In this document: positions 1 to 9,791 of the stretch, piece by piece | How the letters are laid out: each line of letters starts with the position of its first letter | Numbering within the stretch: the first letter of the stretch is position 1 | From: Lithospermum erythrorhizon | Taxonomy: Eukaryota; Streptophyta; Magnoliopsida; Boraginales; Boraginaceae | Assembly: GCA_019722365.1 (NCBI GenBank) | Contig: JADFUC010001740.1 | Coordinates: forward strand, 2,501-66,500 | Direction of reading: 5' to 3' | DNA length: 64,000 nt | Position numbers and translations under genes: made by a program | The notes under the pieces: model-generated | Told to the model about the DNA's origin: nothing | The model's input: only the letters and a program-made list of their open reading frames with translations | Database searches by the model: none

Positions 1-160
1 AGTCCCGACTATGAGATTATTATCCTAATACTCGAGTCGCTTTCGAAATCATACATAACTCCATCGAACACCTCTCGATAACCAACTACTTTACTTCCGA
101 CAATAGCAAAGCATCACATTAATACATCACACAATCGTCATCAATCTAACCGCCTTGAAG

Positions 161-327
161 GCCACATAAATACCACGAAGTGCCGATAGAAGCCACATAA
201 ATACCCGCGAGTGCCGACAAGGCCACATAAATACCACAAAGGTGCCGTCAAAGACTACGCGATACCCACGAAGTGCCGACCAAGCCACATAAATACCACC
301 AGAGTGCCGTCGAGGCCACATAATCTG
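161..327. repeat. 31-bp tandem minisatellite, five copies plus a partial
   Basis: Five consecutive units start at 161, 192, 222, 253 and 284, followed by a truncated sixth at 315. Units are 31 bp (one is 30) and share the core gccacataaatacc followed by gtgccg. The fourth copy is the most diverged (gactacgcgatacc). Reading frames through it are by-products of the repeat and no gene is claimed. Confidence 0.9.
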
Positions 328-1886
328 AGGAAATATAAGTTGGGGAGTTCGGGGCGTCGTTTACACCGAGCCGGCGCTTGTCTTTGAGAATGAGTCCGCA
401 TGTCATATTAGGCTCCTGGGATAATCGTCTGATCATTACGTGTATGCCGTTTCCAGTAATCATATCGCGAGGACATATCGCCCATTCACACATAATTATA
501 TTACAAGAGACTGTACACCACTTTACACATAATTATAATACAAGGCAGGTACACCGTTTAAAGAAACATAAGGTAATACCACGTGAGATAGAAATTACTC
601 GCCTCTACTAGTATCACGAAGTCCTCACAGAAGAGCGATCACGGGCATTGCCGCTTTCCAGCGGTCAGCCTAAGAACTACCAGAGAGAAGTACTCGGGGA
701 ACTAATACCAAAAATTACGTTCTAGAATAGAAACATTACCAACTCTCGTCAGACGATTTCTAAGCGGTCCTAGCATGTGGGCAAACTGCTCGAATTATAA
801 ACTCATCGGACACAACCTTAGATCGATCGCCGCTAAATTCATCTTATCGTTTATCATTACAAATTAACTTATATGTCATTCTAGTTAATCATAGCGAGTC
901 CCTAATTAACAATCTATACTCCAAAATATCAATTATATCTCGACTTGAAAATATTACTTTTTCAACTAGCGCCTTTAATGAATTTTAAATCACCGATTTA
1001 ACTCACTTGATAGCTATAATAAGGTCCCCGATTAAACTCCCTACACATTTAAAATCTTATGAAAATATCACCTCAAAAATTAGCTTGAAACCTAGAAAAG
1101 TCAACTCGACCTTGCGTCTCAAGCTTGAGCTCTAAATCTGGTCATCACATATACGTCCTGAGAACCGCATAACAACTAAGATTTGTCGTAAAATTCAATT
1201 ATGTAAAGTCAACCAAAAGTCAACTATCTCGAAAACTAAGAAATATCTCGAAAGATTTGAAATTTGCTTACGCTTAACTTTCGAAAGAGAATGATGGGAA
1301 AACGATATTGGCCGTCTTGAGTTTGGCGGCAATCGAAGAAATGGAAAAATGAAATTTTTTAAGGGGGAGGGAGCTTAATTTAGGCCAAAATGAGAAAGAA
1401 GATGAAGTTGATGATGATGATGATGTGGAGGATATGTATGAATAGATATTAAAAAAACTCGAGTCGGATTCGGTTTCGGTTAATTCTCATTTATCGTACT
1501 TAAATCTCACAATTGTTCAAAAGATAAAAATTCTTCCATAGCAAACACTACTAAATTATAAATGAAATTCGGCTCAAAGTTTTGCGAAATAATATTATCG
1601 TGAAAAAAATTATACTATTCGGGTCACGCCGACCCGAATTTTTTTTTAAATGTAGATTTAATACAGTCTATTTTAGTTTTGTGTTCTAAATTGTCCTTAG
1701 TCGATATCCTATTTAGCGCACTCTTGGAGAAACTGCATTTGCCACGTTAGTAAACGTCGCACAAGCGTAGCGAATCTTGTGGCGGTTTCTATACGAACAT
1801 ATGGTATAAGGGAGCATAACACAGAAAAAGTGCATGGGTTAGAAAACATTTCGCGAGTCTGTGACGGTTTTTGTATCTCTAATAAC
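328..1886. other. Intergenic, no gene seen
   Basis: No open frame with recognisable protein similarity. The stretch near 1190-1260 contains gtcaaccaaaagtcaac, the complement of words that also occur in the probable Gypsy LTR at 6.5-6.7 kb, so part of it may be old LTR sequence. A short GAT/GATGAT run lies near 1400-1430. Confidence 0.4.
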
Positions 1887-2110
1887 TGTGACGTTACATA
1901 TTTAGCGGTAAAACTAGATGTGGCGAACGTTTGACGTTCCGTTTCACAGGAAGCGCTCACGGCGTAGCGTGGCGTTACGTATTTAGCGGTAAAATAGATG
2001 TGACAGTTTGGCGTTCGTTTTTCGGAAAAACAACTCTGACACAGTAACTGTAAAGTTACATATTTAGCTATAAAAATAGATGTGGCAAAAATTGGGCATT
2101 CATTTACCCG
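1887..2110. repeat. Degenerate tandem array, period about 80 bp, three copies
   Basis: Copies begin near 1887, 1969 and 2048. Each contains the word acatatttagc (or acgtatttagc), then a run resembling ggtaaaa, then tagatgtg. The copies differ by many substitutions and small indels, so the array is old. No coding capacity is seen. Confidence 0.65.
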
Positions 2111-2518
2111 CGAAATCTGACTGATGGACCTTTGACGTTTAATATTTATATTGTAAAAGTTCCTGGCGAAGTTGTCACATATCTGTGACGTTTTACATAT
2201 TAAATAAACATGAAGTCTTTTTACATTCTATTTAATTGACATTATCACAACTATCTGACGTGTTCTTAATTAGTAAATGTTTAACATAAAAATAATACCA
2301 ATTAATTTCTTCTGAGTAAGATTGGTAAATGGAATTTTGAGTGTGGCGATATAGTGACGTTTATTTTCTTCATTAATGCAACTAAATTCTTAGATGCTGC
2401 ATTTAAGTGATAATCTCAAGAACATTTTTTCTTTGGATGGCGGGATAGTGGCGTTTACGGAAGCGCTAAGCGCTAACATGACGTTCGTTTCATTAATGCC
2501 AATTAATTTATTGCATAG

Positions 2519-2756
2519 TAACAGTCCTTAATAAATAACATTGACTATTAGAATTTTGAATGAGCCGAAACCGTGATGTTTTGTACTTACTTTGGCGTGT
2601 CTGTGACGTGTAGTTTCCTATTTACTGGCAATTAATTTCGATGCGAGTAAGGCGGTCACCCAATAAATAACATTGACTGGTAGAATTTTGAATGTGGCGA
2701 AACAGTGACGTTTTGTACTTACTTTGACATTTGTGTGACGTGTGGTTTCCTATTTA
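2519..2756. repeat. Tandem duplication, about 132-bp period
   Basis: Two copies, about 2519-2625 and 2651-2756. They share aataaataacattgact, tagaattttgaatg, ttttgtacttacttt and gtttcctattta in the same order. It follows the related array at 1887-2110, and the word gtgacgt recurs in both, so the two arrays may derive from one decayed repeat or element end. Confidence 0.7.
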
Positions 2757-3560
2757 AGCATGAAATTTACCATTTTCATTTCACATAATTTTTTTATATC
2801 ATTGTCTAAATTAAGATGCCGATCGGATCTTTCGCAGAAAAGTATACCGGTGAAAGTTTCACACACTTTTACCCTGTCGACTTCAGCGTCAACGTGCGGT
2901 AATATGTTATACTTTAATTGGCGTTATATTCTTGTCGTATCGGTATATACTCATTTTTCTTAATTGAGTTATTATCGTTTCCATATTGATAGGACATACG
3001 TGAGGGTTTTGTTCGTAGATGGTCATTTACTCCCAGAAATTATGAACTCAAAGTCGATAACTTCCGATTAGGAAACGAGGATAGTGAAGAACAACTTTAT
3101 GTTCTTAGCGGAATAATAACCAAGAGATTACCTACATTTATCTGTCGAGCGAACTTAATAGCCAAGTTACCTCGTTTCGCTCATCGTCTTTGGTTCTGCG
3201 ATGGATGCGAGGAGAACCCGAATAATTTTGTTTGGTTTATTGAATAATGTTGGCGTTTTAATTTTGTCTTCTTGTGCTTCGAATTAAAAACACGGAGAAT
3301 GGCGTCAGCTACGGCGTTTGTTTCTCTATCGCCACCCAATTGTGGCCAGCATTTATTTATCTCGTATAATTGTTTTGTTTTTTATTTCAATGTGATTTTG
3401 CAAGTATGGATGTTAAACTTCTACATATGCCGCGAGCCGTGATAGCGCTTTATTAATAATGAGAAACAGCGTTTTATATAATTGTTTTATTATTTGATGT
3501 GATTTTTTCTTGAGTTTGTCTACGTGGCAGTAAGGATATATAACGGCTATTTTTCTCTAC

Positions 3561-3568
3561 TATAAATA
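3561..3568 (+). promoter_or_regulatory. TATA box of the GRF zinc-finger pseudogene
   Basis: The sequence tataaata lies 92 bp before the ATG at 3653, a normal spacing for a plant TATA box plus short leader. No initiator or other element is claimed. Confidence 0.45.
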
Positions 3569-3652
3569 CTTGTGACATTTTAATAAACTTTAAATGTACA
3601 GTACCTCAGAATCTTCCATATTTAAACCGTCCTTATTTACACCATACAGAAA

Positions 3653-3973
3653 ATGTCTCAAGGTCAAAGTTCATCAAATTGCAAAAGCATAGAAAATGAA
3701 GTTATTAGGTGCAATTGTGGTTTGGTTTGTTATCCAATCACTTCTTGAAAAAATGGTGGTCGACGATTCATCAAGTGCCCAAAGTTACACTTTGGTTGTA
3801 AAATGTGGCAATGGATTGATCCAATAGTTCCACCAAGAGAAAAAACTATTATTTTGGGTCTTCTCAAAAAATATAATAAGATGGAAATTGAAATTGGTGT
3901 TTGAAAAAGAAATGTTAAGATTCTTATAGTTGTTATAGTTTTTGGGATCCTATTAATTGTTCTAATGATGTAA
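3653..3973 (+). pseudogene. GRF-type zinc-finger protein remnant, two in-frame stops
   Basis: One frame runs from the ATG at 3653 to a TAA at 3971-3973 (106 codons) and is interrupted by TGA at codons 32 (3746-3748) and 84 (3902-3904). It carries a GRF zinc-finger pattern: C20-x-C22-G, then TS (30-31), NGGRRF (34-39), C42, GC (48-49) and W-x-D (54-56). After the second stop a hydrophobic, Ile/Val/Leu-rich segment forms the C-terminus, as in short plant GRF proteins that end in one membrane helix. Such proteins are often carried by transposons and their role is poorly known. Because the frame is otherwise undisturbed, the two stops look recent, or could be base errors. No flanking transposase was recognised. 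Confidence 0.75.
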
Positions 3974-4129
3974 TGTATGTATTCTAAATTATGTATGAAT
4001 TAGTTTTCTTGATAATATTTTCGTTTAAATTTTTATTTAAATGAAATTCAATTTTCTATAATTTATTCAATCATGTTTAATGATATAATTTTTATTTTGT
4101 AATTCATGTTTCTATAATTAGGTGGATCC

Positions 4130-6030
4130 CCAGACTTGAATCTATAGTGAAGGTTAGTTAGAGGCGTCGAAATGTGGATCGTTTATTGTAGAATCCTCTT
4201 GTAATTACTTCAAGTTGATAGTGAAAATTCTCCTTGGGCAAGCCCTTTGGGGCGTAGGTTTACGAACTGGATTATCATTTTGTGTGTTCTTTACTTCTCA
4301 TTATTTTTACTCTTTGGTTCTAACTGGTATTGATCGTTGGATTGACAAGCGGTCGAGTATGCTTGGTAGTTCCTTTTCACTATTTATAGAGATATCTAGA
4401 GAGATACCAAGATATCTACCTAGTGTAGGAGATTCTTTGATGTTAAGGACAGAAAGAGTATGATTTTTAATATGAATAGGAGTGCCAAAATTGAAGTGAG
4501 TCTGAGATTTATTGTAATTAATAATTTGGCTATAGTCACAACAATAAGCATCAAGGATGGAGACAACCATTCAGACTATTTTTGTCTAAGTGAATAAAAA
4601 ATATTTATCATCCACAAATAAAAGATGAGAGAGGGGGACTATTTTTGCCTATTGAAACTCCCTTAATTTTATTAAATTTTGGGCTTGGTAAAGAAGTTGA
4701 AGAACTTCGAGTACAAATTGGAAAGCGAAATAGGTGATAAGTGATCGCGTTGTATGAGTCAGCAGGGCTTAAAAGTATTTGTAGTATAACCATTAACCAA
4801 GATAGAGTACTGAACAGAGGAGATACATTAAAAAATAAGATTTATTCAATGATTAGGAAAACCTAATTTTTTTAAGATTTCAATAACAAAATCCAATCTA
4901 ATTTTATCAAAACTTTATAACATGTCGATTTTAATAGCAACTAATCCATTATTTTGCATTTAGAAGTTCTAATGTGATGTGTAACTTGTTAGGCTAAAAT
5001 AGGAGCTATCATGAATTAAGCATCCGTTGATAAAGCCATTTTCGTAAGGGGAAAGAAGGAGTTAAGGTGGGGTTTAGAGAAGATTCGCTATTTTAAGGGT
5101 AATTTTTGTAAAATAGTATTACAAAGGGTAATGGGCTTTATATTATAGCTGGCAAGAAGGATACTTAACTTTAGGGATGAAATTAAAGTGTTATTTAGTT
5201 CTTTAAGCAGATGTTTGTGATTGAGAAAATCAAAAGTGGCTTTAGTAATATTTTCGCTCATCAAGTTCCAATTATTTTGAAAAAAGCTTGTAGGGAAGCC
5301 ATCAGGTCCTGCAGATTTATCCGGATGCATTTGAAATAAAACCGATTTGACTTCAGAATGGGTGAAAGGTTGGCTGACATCGTAAATTTGATAAGTGGTT
5401 AACTTAGATTCTATATTATCAATAGAAGAGAAATGAGTGTTGAGGGAGAAGTGTAAAGAGAATAGAAATAAGAGTAGCAATGATCAAATATGTCATGGTT
5501 AGAGGTGAGAAGGATATTATTATTATCTCGTAATTCTAAAATGGAGTTAATTTTAGAACGATGTTTAACAAACGAGTTGTAGAATTTGGTATTTATGTCA
5601 CCACTATTAATTAACCATTTTAGATCTTTGTAGCCAGTAATGTGCTCTTCCTTGACAATAATTAACTCCAATTGCGTTCTAAAATTAGCTTCAAGAGAAG
5701 AATTAGATGGGATATGTGGTTTATTTTGAACGAGAACTAATTCAGATTGAATATTTTTAATTTGGAGAAATAAATTACCAACACGACTATTATTCCATTT
5801 TTTAACTTCTTTTTTGATATTTTTAAGTTTAGAGTTAAGAATGAAAGCTTGAGAATGAGATTCAAGCGAACGATGGGAAGAAAGATATATCAACTTTGGG
5901 AGCAATCCAAGCATTTTCCAAAAATATCTTAATAGCAGGGAAAGAGTGAAAAGCATTATCGAATTTGGGTCTTTTAGAGGCTTGACCAAATTGAAGGGTC
6001 TTTTAGAGGCTTGAGGTTTATTTTTTGTAG
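4130..6030 (-). mobile_element. LINE (L1-like) 3' half: reverse transcriptase remnant
   Basis: Minus-strand frames read as a plant L1-type reverse transcriptase with frameshifts. From 5' to 3' they show the endonuclease-RT linker with W..NSGDINTKF (about 5620-5570), the DKSAGPDGFPTSFFQ block (about 5330-5285), and a KIDM-like stretch near 4930. A late palm segment follows with NYNKSQ, then PTLGRYLGISLD (about 4420-4385). Each block lies in the expected order. The 5' part of the same element continues at 8640-9319 beyond an inserted LTR. The 3' end near 4130 is approximate, as no poly-A tail was clearly identified. The element cannot encode an active enzyme. Confidence 0.8.
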
Positions 6031-6033
6031 AAT

Positions 6034-7261
6034 GATATGAAATAACACATCGTACGATATCGTGAATGATATACGATTTAACTTTCGATTAGGGTATTTC
6101 GAGGTGAAATTAAAAATTTCAAGTTGGGCCAGTTGAAGATCTGGCTCATCGGTTGGTTGGTAGCACGTTCGCTAATAAGAATCTTAAATTTGTATTCGAA
6201 TACTTGATAATATCGGGATTGGGTGATAATAATATTTGAGGGTAGAAATATTTCATATTAGAGTTGTGTTATTAAGCAGAAGAGGGGTAAACCCCGCAAA
6301 CCCAAGCGAGGGTTTAACATCATTTCATAAATATCTCGGCTGACCCGCTCCATTTTATTCATAAATCATCAAAACAAAACCCACCCGACCCCACTTTATT
6401 CCCCGTTTGGCCGAACCCTTATCTCGTTCCACTTGATTTTTTGATTTTCTTGGTGAAATCTTGTTGAGATCTAACTCCTTGTCGTTTCATAAATGTCCGA
6501 TTACGAAAGGTATGATTTCTAATCTTGAATCTAAGCATTTATTTAAAAGTTGACTATTTTGAGGTTTGACTTTTTAGTTGACTTTGAGGTTTGAGATTTT
6601 TAATGACATATATGGATCATCTAAGCTTAGTTTAGGCGGATATAAGTGATATCAATCGATTTTGGAGGTTGAAATGTGTTGATGTTGATAGTTGACTTTT
6701 GTTGACTTTTTGTAGAAAATATAAATTGTAAAAGTATGTTGTTGGAGTTTAATATAGTTGTTTTGGAGTATAAGTTTGACTTTAAGTTGTCGTAGAGATT
6801 ATGTTGGATATGGGTTTGGGTAAAGTGAGTAGTATTTGGGTTTTGGTATAGAAGTTGTTAAAAATGGGTAAATTAGTTTGGGAAAATTGATTTTGGGTTG
6901 ATTAGAAATTGATTAAAGTGTTAGTGTTTGATTGAGGTGTTGGCCGATTGGAATAGAGGATGTGGTGGTTGAAATTTTGTCGTTTTATTAGTCGGTTAAA
7001 CACGCATAGTAATCTTTCCACCTTAAGTTAATAATTGGTAACTAAAATGGTTGTTAAATTGGATAGTTAACTAAATGGAGTTATAATTGGTAGTAGGTAG
7101 TAATTGTATTTCACTGGTGTTTTTGGTCAGACGTGGAGGCGTAGGAAAAGGCGTTCAGTTAATTAGGGATGTTTCCTATTGCGAGCCAAGGTGAGTATTT
7201 ATCTCGCGGTGTAGATTAATTTACCTTTTCGTGAATGTGTTGCGCTCGACAAGTTGTGAGC

Positions 7262-7336
<75 letters not shown>

Positions 7337-8616
7337 TATATATATCATAATTGATTATTCGCATTAGTTGGATTGTATGTGTTGATTATTTTATGGGATT
7401 CCTTAAGTGTTTTGAGATGATTTAGATTCGAACTAGGATGAGTTGATTGCGGAATTTGTTTAGTCATTTGATGTTTAGAGGTGTCTTTGTTCTTTGGATT
7501 GGCATAGCATGAGTTGTTGAGGAGTTGTTGATATATGTGTGGGTTGTACTACCCGGTGTTGTGCCTTATACTACGGTATAAGTGTGGAGTTGTTGATGTA
7601 TGTGAGTTGTGTTATCCGGTATTGTACCTTATACTCCGGTATAAGGTGGTGTATTCGTCGTACGCATTACGATTCGGTGATAACATCGACGGGCATAAGT
7701 TTACCACTGCGTGTTGAGGTTGATTATATGCGCGTGGATTGTAGAAAACCGGATATGAGTTGATATGAGTTTATACGAGTTGATATGAGTTGATTGATTT
7801 GACTCAGTTGTTTGAGTTGTAGTGTGGAGTTGAGTAATATTAGTGTTGTTGGAAGAATTGTAATGTTGGGTGGTCGGTTGTATGATAGAGTGGCGTCTTT
7901 ACCGTGTTGATTGATAGAATAGAGTTGTGGACTTATTTGGGTAATGTTGTATTCGCTATTTTTGTGAAATGCATGATTATCGTTGTTGAATGTCCTTTAT
8001 TTCGCCTTGTTTTAATTTAACTTAAGCCTGAAATTGCTTTGACAAGTTCCACGGAGGATTCATATTTAATGGCACTACGTTGTTTAACATTTTGGAAGTA
8101 CCCATTTATCCATTTAAAACTAATTATTTTAATTACACTAATCGAGTGTGGGTTAATGTCCACTCTTGAGATAAATATTCACTAAGCTTCGCAGCTTACA
8201 CCCTATTCTCTATGGGCGGCATTTTCATTGCTAGGTTGACAGGTGGAAATTTCAGTATTTCTTGGGTTCGTTCGTGTAACCGTGCCTAGGTGCGCGTCGG
8301 GTGGCTGAAGATCCTCACAGTCTTGTTGTCGTTATTGTAGTTGGATTTATGTATTGTTGTATTTCGAAATTTCAGACTAAGTTGTATATTGACATTTTGT
8401 ATTTTGGTTGATTGTTGTATATTGGTTGTGTTGTGTGGTTAGGAAATACCACGATGGATCGTTTCTTAAGCATTCTTTCAAAAATATATCTTGTTGTATT
8501 AGTTTTATGAGCAATTGAGTCGTTTTAAAATGAGTAAATCCATCGATTGTTATTTGTGGTATCGAGTTTGAATGATCTTAGCGCCGAGGTGGCCGACACG
8601 GGGCCAGTCGTTACAT
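6034..8616 (-). mobile_element. Probable Gypsy solo LTR inserted in the LINE
   Basis: About 2.6 kb separates the two halves of one LINE. On the minus strand this insert would start at 8616 with TGTAACGAC followed by a GC-rich stretch, a start typical of large plant Ty3/Gypsy LTRs. No gag, protease, RT or integrase was recognised inside, so a solo LTR is the simplest reading. The left boundary is uncertain: the word tgatatga occurs at 6034-6041 and again at 8630-8637, which could reflect a target duplication but does not fit the LTR ends exactly. The class is inferred from terminal sequence only. Confidence 0.45.
7268..7345. repeat. (TA)n microsatellite
   Basis: About 78 bp of nearly pure TA dinucleotides with a small interruption near 7329. 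It lies inside the probable solo LTR, so it arose in or after that insertion. Confidence 0.95.
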
Positions 8617-8639
8617 GATAAGAAGGGCGTGATATGATC

Positions 8640-9319
8640 TTTGGATGTGGAGGATTTCATACCGACTGCTCGAGGGGAAAATCAAATACCGCTCCCATAA
8701 TTAGACATATCATTATCAATTTTCTCAAAATCTTAATACATTGCGAATTCACGACCAAATATAATTCTGACCCAAATGACCCAAATCATCGAAGATCGAA
8801 AAGATTAATAAAGTTAAGAAGCCAATTAGAACCCAAAATATTAGATTTAGGTTGAGGAAATTTATAAATCTCTAAGGATTTGATTGAAGTCACGACAAAG
8901 AAAGAGAGGTTTGGATGAAAATGGAGACAAAATTAGAATAATACGGCGTCGCTTCTGCGATGAAGTTGGATGACCATAAACACAACGATATACCCGAGGA
9001 ACAAGGCTTTTCGGTAAAAGTTTCCAAAAGTAAAATTTTTTTTTGAAGCAGATATAATATTTAAATTAATATTTGAGAAGATTTCTAACCAGAATCCCCC
9101 GTTTTTACCTAATGCATCAATTCCAAAGGAGAGAGGGTACTTAAGTTGACTAAGTCTTTCATCAGCAGTGTCTTTCGAACAAAGTGTTTCACATAGGAAA
9201 ATAATATCAGGTTTATGTAACTTTACTAGAGATGCTAAAGTTTGAATTGTGGGGTTTACATAGCATATAGTTTTCGTAATAATGTTGGGGTTGTTGTAGA
9301 ACAACACTTCAAAGTCCAT
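8640..9319 (-). mobile_element. LINE 5' part: APE-type endonuclease remnant
   Basis: The minus-strand frame from 9319 begins like an L1 endonuclease: an N-terminal N..I block, then LVKLHKPDIIFLCET (about 9215-9171), where the final Glu matches the conserved catalytic E of APE-like LINE endonucleases. A segment with GKNGGFWLE follows (about 9103-9077). The frame shifts near 8933, and weak endonuclease-like sequence continues to about 8640. Order and strand show this is the upstream part of the LINE whose RT lies at 4130-6030. Confidence 0.75.
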
Positions 9320-9791
9320 ATAAATTTAGAAAGCATTAGGTATACTTGAGTTATATAAAGGGAAAATAACATATATTAAAATTTAAAGGCTTGAAGGAGT
9401 AGATGGAATCGAGGCCAGAGGGCGAAAGCAGCTCTGCTTTGCAATTTCTATCATTATTTTTTCCAATAATTTATATAGTTGGGGTAAGATGCTGAAGACA
9501 AAATCTTTGATGGTAATTACTAAAAAGCTCATCAAAAGATGGTAATGACGAAGGTCTTCCAAAAAATGCCATGGCACCTCTACAAAATGATGTCTTGTAG
9601 GCATGTAAGTTAACCTAAATCGAGTAAAATGCTTGATAGGATTTGATTCGAATGTTTGAATTGGTACAAGGCAAACTGAGTCACATGTTAGCTTTAACCT
9701 CGGACTAATTTCGAGTCAAACATTCGACTGATTTCCATGCTTATTTGATTGTTATTCCCTTTAAAACATGAATATTTACATAATATTAACA
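9320..9791. other. Spacer between LINE and PPR gene
   Basis: No gene is recognised. Being immediately downstream of the minus-strand PPR stop codon, the right part would be its 3' untranslated region if the gene is transcribed. Confidence 0.4.

Noticed and set aside
161..327. CRISPR array
   Set aside because: Units are directly tandem with no unique spacers, and the context is a plant nuclear genome. It is a minisatellite.
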